Under the pieces are notes generated by a model. That model saw only the letters and a list, made by a program, of their open reading frames with translations. It had not been told where the DNA came from and searched no databases. From Pseudosulfitobacter koreensis (GTDB taxonomy: Bacteria > Pseudomonadota > Alphaproteobacteria > Rhodobacterales > Rhodobacteraceae), in the NCBI RefSeq assembly GCF_024733015.1, contig NZ_JANKJG010000001.1, positions 310,001 through 374,000 of the forward strand: 64,000 nt of DNA, given 5' to 3'. The position numbers and the translations under genes were made by a program. This document shows, one piece after another, positions 52,606 to 60,857 of the stretch. Position 1 is the stretch's first letter; each line of letters begins with the position of its first letter.

Positions 52606-53973
52606 ATGATGAACAGACGTCAATTGATTGGCGCAGGTGCTGCCGGTGCTGCGGGCGCGGCGCTTGTCTCGTCGCAGGCCTGGGGCAAGACCAGCAACAT
52701 GGGCCTGCCCGAAGCGGCCCAGATGGACAGCGCAGCCACTGCAATCACGCCGCGCCCTGCGTCGGGGCCGGATTACAATCCGGTTGTCACCCTGAACGGC
52801 TGGACGCTGCCGCACCGGATGAACAACGGAGTGAAGGAGTTTCACCTCATTGCCGAACCGGTGGAACGCGAACTGGCAGATGGCATGATCGCACATCTGT
52901 GGGGGTACAACGGACAGTCGACCGGCCCCACCATCGAAGCCGTCGAAGGCGACCGCGTGCGGATCTATGTCACCAACCGCCTGCCCGAACACACCACCGT
53001 TCACTGGCACGGGTTGATCCTGCCATCGGGCATGGACGGTGTCGGCGGTCTCAGCCATCCCGGCATTCCGCCGGGCAAGACCTTTGTCTACGAGTTCGAT
53101 CTGATCAAATCCGGCACCTTCATGTACCACCCGCACGCGGATGAGATGGTTCAGATGGCGATGGGAATGATGGGCATGTTTGTCGTCCACCCCAAGGACC
53201 CCGCGTTCATGCCGGTGGATCGTGACTTTCTGATCATGCTCAACGCGTTCGACATCGATCCCGGCACCTATGTGCCGCGCATCATGACGATGACGGACTT
53301 CAACCTGTGGACATGGAACAGCCGCATCTTTCCCGACATCGACCCCTTGGTGGTCAACCAGGGCGACAAGGTGCGCGTTCGGGTCGGCAACCTGACCATG
53401 ACGAACCACCCGATCCACATGCACGGCTATGACTTCAAGGTCACCTGTACCGACGGTGGTTGGGTTCCTCCATCGGCCCAGTGGCCGGAGGTCAGCATCG
53501 ATATCCCCGTGGGTGCGATGCGCGCCTATGAATTTGTGGCAGACCACCTGGGCGACTGGGCAATCCACTGTCACAAATCCCACCACACGATGAATGCGAT
53601 GGGGCATGATGTGCCGACATTCATCGGGGTCGACAAGACAGCGCTGACCCGCAAGATCCATAGCTTTCAGCCGGAATACATGCCCATGGGCACGGCCGGG
53701 ATGGCGGATATGGGCGTGATGGAAATGCCGCTGCCAGACAACACCGTGCCGATGATGACCGGCTGGGGGCCGCACGGGCCCATTGAAATGGGCGGTATGT
53801 TCTCGGTCGTGAAGGTGCGCAAGGGCATCGATGCGGACGATTATTCCGACCCCGGCTGGTACGAAAACCCGCCCGGCGAACAAGCCTATGAATGGACCGG
53901 AGAGCTGCCGGAGTTCGCCAGCAACAACAGTCCGAAAACCCTGATCACCCCCAAACCGGCCTCGAAGAGCTGA
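52606..53973 (+). CDS. Multicopper oxidase, Tat-exported (CopA/CueO-like)
   Basis: A 455-residue periplasmic multicopper oxidase. The Tat signal (MMNRRQLIGAGAAGAAGAAL) is followed by three cupredoxin domains with the copper motifs in order: TVHWHGLI near residue 132, MYHPHADE near 172, NHPIHMHGYDF near 266, and the type 1 plus trinuclear motif IHCHKSHHTMNAM near 320. All Cu ligands appear present. Met-rich parts (MPMGTAGMADMGVMEMP) near residue 365 suggest a cuprous-oxidase role, turning Cu(I) into the less toxic Cu(II). The start after AAGGAA was preferred over the TTG upstream. Confidence 0.92.
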   Translation: MMNRRQLIGAGAAGAAGAALVSSQAWGKTSNMGLPEAAQMDSAATAITPRPASGPDYNPVVTLNGWTLPHRMNNGVKEFHLIAEPVERELADGMIAHLWGYNGQSTGPTIEAVEGDRVRIYVTNRLPEHTTVHWHGLILPSGMDGVGGLSHPGIPPGKTFVYEFDLIKSGTFMYHPHADEMVQMAMGMMGMFVVHPKDPAFMPVDRDFLIMLNAFDIDPGTYVPRIMTMTDFNLWTWNSRIFPDIDPLVVNQGDKVRVRVGNLTMTNHPIHMHGYDFKVTCTDGGWVPPSAQWPEVSIDIPVGAMRAYEFVADHLGDWAIHCHKSHHTMNAMGHDVPTFIGVDKTALTRKIHSFQPEYMPMGTAGMADMGVMEMPLPDNTVPMMTGWGPHGPIEMGGMFSVVKVRKGIDADDYSDPGWYENPPGEQAYEWTGELPEFASNNSPKTLITPKPASKS

Positions 53974-54016
53974 TTGCTCCTTGGGCTTTGACTTCAACGA
54001 ACTTGAGGAAACACAG

Positions 54017-54742
54017 ATGAAAAACCTTCTTTTGACAACAACCTTCGCCCTTGTCCTGGGTGCTCCTGCATTCTCGGCAGGCAACCACAGCGGTGGACAT
54101 GACGAAAGCCACGCAGACGAGCACGCCGAAATGATGGTGGGCAGGCCCGGCGATGCTGCATCGGTCGACCGCAGCGTCGACGTGACCATGCGCGAAACCG
54201 ACGACGGCGACATGGTATTCGAGCCCGCCACGCTCGAGATCGCCCAGGGCGAAACCATCCGCTTCAACGTCACCAACGCAGGCGCGCTCGAGCATGAGTT
54301 CGTTCTCGACACGATGGTTGGAAACGAGGCGCACAAGGAAATGATGGCCAGGATGGACATGGAACATGATGATCCGAATTCCATCCGTCTGGACGAAGGT
54401 ACGTCAGGCGAGGTGATCTGGACCTTTTCCAACGCGGGCACGTTCGAGTTCGCCTGCCTGATCCCCGGCCACTACGAGGCTGGCATGCACGGTCCGATCA
54501 CCGTCGCCGAAAACGTCACGCAGAACGATGCGGATTTCTCCACCGGCACGATCAAGAAGATCGACGCCAAGGCGGGAAAAGTGACCATCATCCACGGCCC
54601 TTTGCCAAAGCTGGACATGCCCGCGATGACAATGGTGTTCCGCGCCGATGAAGCGATGATCGCACAGATGTCCGAAGGTACGGACATCGAATTTGTGGCC
54701 GAACGCGTCAACGGAAAGCTGACCGTCACAGCCATCAAGTAA
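54017..54742 (+). CDS. Cupredoxin-CusF fusion copper-binding protein
   Basis: A 241-residue exported protein made of two copper domains. After a signal peptide (MKNLLLTTTFALVLGAPAFS) comes a His/Asp-rich stretch (HSGGHDESHADEHAE). Next is a cupredoxin with ligands His (EHEFVLDT) and FACLIPGHYEAGM (Cys, His, Met: type 1 site). The last 70 residues are a CusF-type domain, GTIKKIDAKAGKVTIIHGPL followed by DMPAMTMVF. CusF carries periplasmic Cu(I)/Ag(I) to an RND pump. A single chain holding an electron-transfer-type and a transport-type copper site is notable. It follows the oxidase by 43 bp with TGAGGA as ribosome-binding site. Confidence 0.88.
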   Translation: MKNLLLTTTFALVLGAPAFSAGNHSGGHDESHADEHAEMMVGRPGDAASVDRSVDVTMRETDDGDMVFEPATLEIAQGETIRFNVTNAGALEHEFVLDTMVGNEAHKEMMARMDMEHDDPNSIRLDEGTSGEVIWTFSNAGTFEFACLIPGHYEAGMHGPITVAENVTQNDADFSTGTIKKIDAKAGKVTIIHGPLPKLDMPAMTMVFRADEAMIAQMSEGTDIEFVAERVNGKLTVTAIK

Positions 54743-54750
54743 GCCAGCGT

Positions 54751-54781
54751 GGGGCGGTCCTGACCGACCGCTCCGCTTTGG
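54751..54781 (+). terminator. Probable terminator of the copper efflux operon
   Basis: A stem of about nine pairs (GGGGCGGTC / GACCGCTCC, with one G-U) and a six-base loop follows the cupredoxin-CusF stop by 8 bp, then GCTTT. The T-run is short. Confidence 0.5.
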
Positions 54782-54869
54782 CCCTATCGGTCAGGATGCC
54801 GCGCGTTGCGCACCCTTTGCGGATGCTCGCGCACGCGGCATAGACTCCCGGAAACTCGATGCGTTGCGA

Positions 54870-55349
54870 TCAGGCGGCAGTGTACCGGTTGAACACTTCG
54901 GTCGTTCCGTCCTGCCGGATGAGGAATACCTCATAGGCTTCCCGTTCACTTTGCGGACCCATTCCGGGCGAGCCGTAGGGCATGCCGGGAACCGCCAGAC
55001 CGACGGCGTCGGGGCGTTCGTCGAGAAGGCGGCGGATATCGGCGACCGGCACATGGCCTTCGATCATGTAGCCCTCGACACGGCCAGTATGACAGGAAAA
55101 CATCTCCTGTGGGATGCCGTTATCCAGCTTGTAGCGCATCAGAAGCGTTCCAAGGCTGGGTTCGGTCGTGACGTCAAAGCCGTCTCTCTCGAGTATCTCG
55201 ATCCAGGCCGAGCAGCAGCCGCAATTCGGGTCCTTCATCACGTGGACTTTCGGCCCGGCGCCTTGCGCCATAGTCATCAAGGGCGCTGCAGCCATCAGTG
55301 CAGCCCCGCCGACCAATATCGCGCGCCGCGAAAGAGCATCTTGCGTCAT
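54870..55349 (-). CDS. DUF411 metal-binding protein, exported (copy 2)
   Basis: A 159-residue paralogue of the protein at 32129-32602: twin-Arg signal (LSRRAILVGGAALMAAAP), DPNCGCCSAW, MFSCHTGRVEGYMIEGHVP and GMPYGSPGM with the same Cys, His and Met residues. It points towards the end of the copper efflux operon (convergent). The ATG at 55349 has AAGGA at proper distance; another ATG 6 bp upstream does not. The function is probably copper binding in the periplasm. Confidence 0.85.
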   Translation of the reverse strand: MTQDALSRRAILVGGAALMAAAPLMTMAQGAGPKVHVMKDPNCGCCSAWIEILERDGFDVTTEPSLGTLLMRYKLDNGIPQEMFSCHTGRVEGYMIEGHVPVADIRRLLDERPDAVGLAVPGMPYGSPGMGPQSEREAYEVFLIRQDGTTEVFNRYTAA

Positions 55350-55564
55350 TTGCATTCCTTTCCAAGTCAGTCGTTTAACGGCCAGCTCGGTGGTCAACCC
55401 GCCGCAGACCAAGAGCGTTGGCGATTCTACGTACAGCCTAGCACTATTGTCCCGCCCCTGTGGATTGCGGCATAAACCCTCATGCCTGAGGGTCACGCCA
55501 ACTGAAACCGGTGAAGCGTGGTTGCCCCATCTTCAAGCAAACGCTTCCCTGCGGCCCGCCGGGC

Positions 55565-55966
55565 TCACTGAACCTGAGAAATCGCCTGTTCACACGCTTC
55601 GGCGCAGCGACGACAGGACTCGGCGCAGATGCGGCAATGCTCGTGCATCTCTGCGTGTTGTTGGCAATCATCGGCGCAGCGCTGGCACGCTTCGGCACAG
55701 GCCCTTATGGTGGCAGCCAGCACCGCCTCGTTCGAGCCTGTCCGACGGGACGCCATGGCTCCGGCCGCGGCGCAGATGTCGGCGCAGTCCAGGTTCAGCC
55801 GAATGCACTGGCGCAAATCTGCAACCATGTCCTCGGCCAGGCAGGCATCCGCGCAGGATGTGCATGTCTGGGCGCAGTCATAGGCGTCTTCGATAAACTT
55901 CAACAGAGCGTCGGCGGTGCTTCCCTGAACGTCGGGATGCGCGCTGATCATTTCGCGAACTTGCAT
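55565..55966 (-). CDS. Four-helix-bundle copper storage protein (Csp3-like)
   Basis: A 133-residue protein of four long helices studded with Cys in C-x3-C and C-x2-C patterns: DCAQTCTSCADAC, QCIRLNLDCADIC, ACAEACQRCADDC and HCRICAESCRRCAEAC. I count 16 Cys. No signal peptide, so it is cytosolic, like Csp3, which stores many Cu(I) ions inside a helix bundle. It lies next to the copper efflux and DUF411 genes. Start ATG at 55966 follows a GGAGAC box. Confidence 0.9.
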   Translation of the reverse strand: MQVREMISAHPDVQGSTADALLKFIEDAYDCAQTCTSCADACLAEDMVADLRQCIRLNLDCADICAAAGAMASRRTGSNEAVLAATIRACAEACQRCADDCQQHAEMHEHCRICAESCRRCAEACEQAISQVQ

Positions 55967-56326
55967 GGTGGTCTCCTCATCTTGGTTAATGATTAACCAC
56001 CCTCCGGCAGACTTGTTCCGGCGGAGGATCGAGAAGAGCCGATCTTTTGGGCACCACGCTTACCGCAGGGTTCGGGCAGGACATCTTTGGAACTTACGCC
56101 GCCTTCACGACGAGGGCCCAAACAGTTTCAGGCGTGACGAGGGCCGCAAAGAAAAGGGATCGGCAAATTGCGTGTGGTTCCCAAGCATGTGTGCGCTTAC
56201 GGTTTGCCCCCGGACCGGCCTTGCGGCAGAGTGAAACAGCGCCGGACTACCTGGTCGCCTGAATGTCGGCTGCTACCTCGGCGGCGTTTCTGGATCGCAC
56301 ACACAGCGAATGTCCGCAAACCGCCC
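55967..56326. other. Non-coding region left of the IS element
   Basis: No gene seen. It contains a degenerate spacer repeat (GAATGTCGGCTGCTACCTCG and GCGAATGTCCGCAAACCGCCCTTCT) of the type found at 43541 and elsewhere, directly before the IS end. Confidence 0.5.
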
Positions 56327-57857
56327 TTCTGTGGAAAAACTAACGTTTGCGATCGCAGAAATGACTGTTCCAAATGCGGCGCGAGCGCCTTTCCTATCAA
56401 GCCTTTTTCGATTGCTGCGGTGCGGGAAGGATCTTCGCCAGTTTCCTGAGGCTCTGGGCTGTGGCGGCGAGGAGGAATTCGTCGTTCGCGCCGCATGGAC
56501 CAAGTAGTCGGAGCCTCCCGAGGCCGAGGATGCCCTTGAGGTGCGCGAAGAGCATCTCGACCTTCTTCCTCAGCTTCATCGAGATGTCGTATTGGTGGGT
56601 CTTCGCAATGTCGCGGGCGACCTGGCGGGCATCTTCGTGTTCCTCGCGGGTGATGGATCGAAAGTCCATGTTTGGGCAGCAGCGCGGCTTCGAAGGGCAG
56701 GCTTGGCAGGTGAGCTTCAGGCCGCGGTATTTGGCGACGCCCTTGCCGGTCGGCCCCCGGTTCGGGTCAGAATAGTTCCGGCGGAACTGTTTCAGTTCAT
56801 GGCCCTCGGGGCAGATGTATTGATCGTTCTCGGCGTCCCACTCGAAGTCGGCGCGGGTCCAGGTGCCGTCGCTGCGCCCGGACTTGTCGAAGACGGGAAT
56901 ATGCGGGGCGATCTTGCGGTCGACCAGCCAGCCCAGCATCGGCCCGGTGCTATAGGCGGTGTCCGCGATCAGGCGTTCAGGATGCAGATCGAACTTCTCC
57001 TTTACGCGCTTCAACATCGTCTTGATTGATCCGACCTCCGCCTGCCTGATCGACCGTGTCGCCTCGACATCGACGATGACACCGTGATCCGTGTCGATCA
57101 GGTAGGTGCCGGAATAGCTGAAGAATGCCGGCCCCTTGCGTGCTGCGGTCCACTGGCTGGCCGGGTCGGAATGCGAGGTGAACTTGGGCTGGACCTCGCT
57201 GGCGGCCCCGAAGGCCGCCTCGTCCAGCGTGTCGAGATACTCGCGCACGGCGCGAGGTGCATCAGCCGGATCGATCTGCGAAGCGTGCCATTCTTCCTTG
57301 GGCGTCGAGTTCTGCTTGTTGGCATCCGCTTCGATCAGACTGGCGACGACGGCCATGCGCTGGCCGCTCACGAGGCCCTCTTCGATGCAGCGCGCAACCG
57401 CTGTCTCAAACAGGTGGCGCAGCAGCTCGCTGTCGCGAAACCGGCCATGTCGGTTCTTGGAGAAGGTCGAGTGATCCGGGACTTTGTCGGAAAGGTCGAG
57501 CCGACAGAACCACCGATACGCCAGGTTCAAATGCACCTCATCGCAGAGCCGTCTCTCGGATCGGATGCCGAAGCAATAGCCGACCAGCAGCATCCGGATC
57601 AGCAATTCTGGATCGACAGAGGGACGGCCGGTGTGGCTGTAGAAATCTGCAAGATGGGCACGGATGCTGCTCAGGTCGACGAACCGGTCGATGGATCGAA
57701 GCAGGTGGTCTTGCGGGACATGATCCTCCAGCGAAAACTCGTAGAATAGTGCCGGTTGCGCTTCCTGCCGCGGTCCCATCATCGCCGATCCTCCCGCCCG
57801 ATGTAGGAATTGAATCAGCAGTTCAGCCCCCGATCAAGCACGAGTTTTTCAACAAAA
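56327..57857. mobile_element. IS1182-type insertion sequence
   Basis: One transposase gene flanked by imperfect inverted repeats: left end TTCTGTGGAAAAACT and right end (read inward) TTTTGTTGAAAAACT, each followed by a similar TTGnGATCG phrase. Boundaries are approximate by a few bases; a target duplication was not confirmed. The right end lies 24 bp from repeat copy 2. Confidence 0.75.
56397..57782 (-). CDS. IS1182 family transposase
   Basis: A 461-residue DDE transposase of the IS1182 family. N-terminal DUF772 region (SVDPELLIRMLLVGYCFGI, then SERRLCDEVHLNLAYRWFC), then the catalytic core with Asp in IEADANKQNS, RLIADTAYSTGPMLGWL carrying the second Asp, and the C-terminal EHEDARQVARD-KMLFAHLKGILGL region with the Glu. 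A Cys cluster (CQACPSKPRCCP) is normal for the family. No stop or frameshift, so the element could be active. It is alone within the IS. Confidence 0.92.
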   Translation of the reverse strand: MMGPRQEAQPALFYEFSLEDHVPQDHLLRSIDRFVDLSSIRAHLADFYSHTGRPSVDPELLIRMLLVGYCFGIRSERRLCDEVHLNLAYRWFCRLDLSDKVPDHSTFSKNRHGRFRDSELLRHLFETAVARCIEEGLVSGQRMAVVASLIEADANKQNSTPKEEWHASQIDPADAPRAVREYLDTLDEAAFGAASEVQPKFTSHSDPASQWTAARKGPAFFSYSGTYLIDTDHGVIVDVEATRSIRQAEVGSIKTMLKRVKEKFDLHPERLIADTAYSTGPMLGWLVDRKIAPHIPVFDKSGRSDGTWTRADFEWDAENDQYICPEGHELKQFRRNYSDPNRGPTGKGVAKYRGLKLTCQACPSKPRCCPNMDFRSITREEHEDARQVARDIAKTHQYDISMKLRKKVEMLFAHLKGILGLGRLRLLGPCGANDEFLLAATAQSLRKLAKILPAPQQSKKA

Positions 57858-57880
57858 TCCGCCGATTATGTTAGAAAAAT

Positions 57881-58317
57881 CCGCCCTTGTGTCGGGCAGT
57901 CGCCCACGCAGCTATCAACCTCGACCTGATTGGTCCATGTCGGGCCAGAGACAGTCTCCCGATTTGCCTCAGGTGCGGCGGAACCTTCTTCTTGATCTAT
58001 ACCAAAGTCGCTTCCGGTATGTTTGGTTGCTTACCGGTAAGCAACCAAACATACCGGAGGCATACTTCTTGCTTTCTCATTGCTCTCGCCCAGGTGTTGT
58101 AAAGTCGACCCGGAGCGGTCTGATCGCGGGATCCTTGATATCTTTGGCAGCACTGAATGCGGGCCATGGAGCGTAAAGGGGGAGCACACCCCGCCATGAA
58201 CACCATGGCGCACTTTGGTCTCAGCTGGCATCATTGCAACACGTGCCTCTGCGCCAGCAATTCCACCCGGTCTAACATTCGGCTGACCGTCCGCAAGCTA
58301 GGGGTGCGACCGGCAGC
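57881..58317. repeat. 437-bp dispersed repeat with long palindrome, copy 2
   Basis: Partner of 43601-44037, ungapped, about 94% identical by my count. It starts just beyond the IS1182 right end and runs into the last 29 codons (with stop) of the minus-strand AAA ATPase gene. Here the gene part is intact, so this is the parental form. Confidence 0.9.
58013..58058. repeat. 46-bp perfect palindrome
   Basis: Same palindrome as at 43730-43781, with arms TCCGGTATGTTTGGTTGC plus TTACC; one C to T change shortens the perfect part. It lies 172 bp downstream of the AAA ATPase stop on the minus strand and could act as its transcript end. Confidence 0.9.
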
Positions 58318-59325
58318 TGTCGCCCGCTGGACCGCGTCCGACGTCGCGTCGATGGCCACTCGCGGCAGGCCTCGTCTTTTCCCCTGCGCCTCGACAAACA
58401 TCTGTAGCTGCGATCCTGTCAGATCCGGCAGATCGAGCACGATGCAGCGGCTGACCAGAGGCGCGGGTAACCCCCACCTGCTGTTGGCCGTCATCACCCA
58501 GTTCGCCCAGGACATGTCGACACGGATTTGATAGTAGGGACATTCCCAGGTTTCGGCTGTCATCCGCTCCAGAAGCGGTAGCACGGCATCGGTCAGAGTG
58601 TGACGGGATCCCTGAGTAGATTGGACATTCCCGGATTTCTCCACCTCGTCGATGATCACGATGGGTCCGGCATGCCGCTCGCGCAGGGCGGTCTGCATCA
58701 GCTTGCCGGGGGTCGCGCTGCCCCATCCGCGTTGCGCGCCGACCAGGGAGAAGGCCGCTGGCTCCCCCGTGGCATCGATGGACGTGGTGGGTACCTCAAG
58801 ATGATGCGCGAGGCGGCGTGCCCAGAAGCTCTTGCCGATCCCGGGAGAGCCCACCAGCACAAGTGGATCGAAACGGAGGCCAGGCAGCCCTCTGCGTGCG
58901 GAAGCTCTCAGGCCATGCCAGACGACTTCCGTCGCCGGGGCCATCCATGGCATCTCTGCGTGAAGCGCTGCCGCGATTTCGTCCGCCTCGTGTTCGGTCA
59001 CGATCCGGGCAACCGGCAGACCTCCACGCAACGGCGTCAGCAAGGCCGCGTCGCGCTCTGGCAGATGCTGGGTCCCGGTCGAGGCGTGCAGCCGCTCGAG
59101 ATACCGCATCGCCCGCCGCCTGATCTTGGCCGTATCGGCGTCAGTGATCAGTTCATAAATGCTCTGTGCTTTCCCGTCGGCCATCCTGTGGGGTTCACGA
59201 TGGTTCAGGTCGATGCGGATCTCACGCAGCTTCTGCGTGAGCCGTTCGGTCAGATCCGACAGGCGCTGAATTTTGTCGATGAACTTGATTTTGCTGAACG
59301 GGATCGTGGTTGTTACTCGGGTCAT
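58231..59325 (-). CDS. AAA ATPase (Lon-like core)
   Basis: A 364-residue AAA ATPase. The N-terminal 130 residues are helical; the ATPase core has Walker A VLVGSPGIGKSFWA (near residues 155-168), Walker B GPIVIIDEVEKSG, sensor 1 WVMTANSRWGLP and the Arg-finger region PLVSRCIVLDLP. The core resembles Lon ATPase modules, but no protease domain follows. The protein partner and role are unknown. Its last 29 codons lie in the 437-bp repeat. The gene lies near the tRNA and the IS, so it may belong to a mobile island. Confidence 0.82.
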   Translation of the reverse strand: MTRVTTTIPFSKIKFIDKIQRLSDLTERLTQKLREIRIDLNHREPHRMADGKAQSIYELITDADTAKIRRRAMRYLERLHASTGTQHLPERDAALLTPLRGGLPVARIVTEHEADEIAAALHAEMPWMAPATEVVWHGLRASARRGLPGLRFDPLVLVGSPGIGKSFWARRLAHHLEVPTTSIDATGEPAAFSLVGAQRGWGSATPGKLMQTALRERHAGPIVIIDEVEKSGNVQSTQGSRHTLTDAVLPLLERMTAETWECPYYQIRVDMSWANWVMTANSRWGLPAPLVSRCIVLDLPDLTGSQLQMFVEAQGKRRGLPRVAIDATSDAVQRATAAGRTPSLRTVSRMLDRVELLAQRHVLQ

Positions 59326-59634
59326 GTTGGAATCCTTTCAAGGCGCGGCGCGAAGGCCGCGGCGGCGCTCTCGGGCCAGTCAGGCCTGAAAGACGGGGGA
59401 TGAAAGGTTCCGGAACCTTGGTGCCGCTCAGTGAAAGGAAATCGATCTACCTGTCAAATCGGTGCAAAAGAGGCCTTTGCAGGGGAAGTCTCTTACCCGC
59501 TGACACAAGGCTCAACAATCTGAAATTAATATATAAAATCTGATTCCTGTGGCATCATGGGCATCGTCTTGCGCAAGCTATTGCTTGCTTTTGCGCAGAC
59601 ATTGGCCCTCTTTGGCAGGATTTCAGGTGACGAA
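59326..59634. other. Non-coding region between AAA gene and tRNA
   Basis: No gene seen. A hairpin GCAAGC-TATT-GCTTGC at about 59573-59588 sits inside a longer TTGCGCAAGC...TTGCGCA phrase; possible transcript end of the tRNA. Confidence 0.4.
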
Positions 59635-59711
59635 TGGTGACCCCGGCAGGATTCGAACCTGCAACCTGCCCCTTAGGAGGGGGCTGCTCTATCCAGTTGA
59701 GCCACGAGGCC
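59635..59711 (-). tRNA. tRNA-Arg (anticodon CCT)
   Basis: On the minus strand a full cloverleaf: acceptor GGCCTCG / CGGGGTC with two G-U pairs, D-arm, anticodon stem GCCCC / GGGGC around the loop CTCCTAA (anticodon CCT, reading AGG), variable loop, T-arm with GGTTCGAATCC, and an encoded CCA. The 3' end points towards the accessory region. Confidence 0.97.
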
Positions 59712-59816
59712 GCCACCCACCCCCTTATCCTCTCTGATTTGCTTTGTCATCAAACGACCGAGCAGCCTTGCACCTTTTGTGCAGGTGGGGCTTACTGATT
59801 TCAACAAGAATACAGG

Positions 59817-60857
59817 ATGGCTTTTGTGACCGACCGCCCCCAGCGCCCCCTTACACTGCGTGACGTATCAGAAGCGTCGGGCGTTTCCGAAATGACCGTC
59901 AGCCGCGTGCTGCGCAATCGCGGCGACGTGTCGGATGCGACCCGCAAGAAAGTGCTCGAGGCGGCGGCGACGCTGGGCTACGTGCCCAACCAGATCGCGG
60001 GATCGCTGGCGTCGCAGCGGGTCAATCTGGTGGCGGTGATCATCCCCTCGCTGGGCAACATGGTGTTCCCCGAGGTGCTGACCGGCATCAACCAGATCCT
60101 CGATGAGACGCCCCTGCAGGCGGTTGTCGGCGTCACGGATTACCTGCCCGAAAAAGAGGAACGCGTGCTCTACGAGATGCTGTCGTGGCGTCCCTCCGGC
60201 GTGATCATCGCGGGGCTGGAACATACCGACGCCGCCCGCGCCATGCTGACCAATGCGGGCATTCCGGTGGTCGAGATCATGGACACCGACGGGCGCTGCG
60301 TGGATTCTATGGTGGGTATTTCGCACCGCCGTGCAGGGGCCGAAATGGCGCGTGCGATCCTGAAACAGGGCTATCAGCACATCGGGTTCATGGGCACCAA
60401 GATGCCTCTGGACCACCGCGCGCGCAAACGCTTCGAAGGCTTCACCGAACATCTGGCGAAGGCCGGCGTCGAGATCGAGGACCGCGAGTTCTATTCCGGC
60501 GGCTCGGCCCTGGCCAAAGGGCGCGAGATGACCAAGACGATGCTGGACCGCAGCCCTGATCTGGATTTCCTCTACTATTCCAACGACATGATCGGCGCAG
60601 GCGGGCTTCTCTACTTGCTGGATCAGGGCATCGACGTGCCCGGTCAGGTGGGTCTGGCGGGCTTCAACGGCGTCGAATTGCTGCAAGGCCTGCCTCGCCA
60701 ACTGGCCACGATGGACGCCTGCCGTCTGGAGATCGGCCGCGCCGCCGCCGAGATCATCCGCGATCACGGGCAAGAGGGCGCATCGGTCGAGCCGCACAAG
60801 ATCACGCTCACACCCAAGCTCAGCCTTGGCGATACGTTGCGCCGCCGTCGCGTGTGA
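59817..60857 (+). CDS. LacI-family transcriptional regulator (GntR-like)
   Basis: A 346-residue LacI-type repressor. The N-terminal helix-turn-helix and hinge read LRDVSEASGVSEMTVSRVLR...NQIAGSLASQRVNLVAV, followed by a periplasmic-binding-protein-like effector domain with IIPSLGNMVFPEVLTGINQ and a final VGLAGFNGVELLQGLPRQLA. The LACSL-like hinge is replaced by AGSLAS, as in gluconate-type GntR repressors. A sugar-acid effector is likely. Its stop overlaps the start of the YcaQ-like gene by 4 bp. Confidence 0.92.
   Translation: MAFVTDRPQRPLTLRDVSEASGVSEMTVSRVLRNRGDVSDATRKKVLEAAATLGYVPNQIAGSLASQRVNLVAVIIPSLGNMVFPEVLTGINQILDETPLQAVVGVTDYLPEKEERVLYEMLSWRPSGVIIAGLEHTDAARAMLTNAGIPVVEIMDTDGRCVDSMVGISHRRAGAEMARAILKQGYQHIGFMGTKMPLDHRARKRFEGFTEHLAKAGVEIEDREFYSGGSALAKGREMTKTMLDRSPDLDFLYYSNDMIGAGGLLYLLDQGIDVPGQVGLAGFNGVELLQGLPRQLATMDACRLEIGRAAAEIIRDHGQEGASVEPHKITLTPKLSLGDTLRRRRV

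Noticed and set aside
52516..54441. 641-codon minus-strand frame opposite the multicopper oxidase
   Set aside because: The oxidase and cupredoxin genes on the plus strand have complete motif sets; the long antisense frame is a codon-bias artefact.
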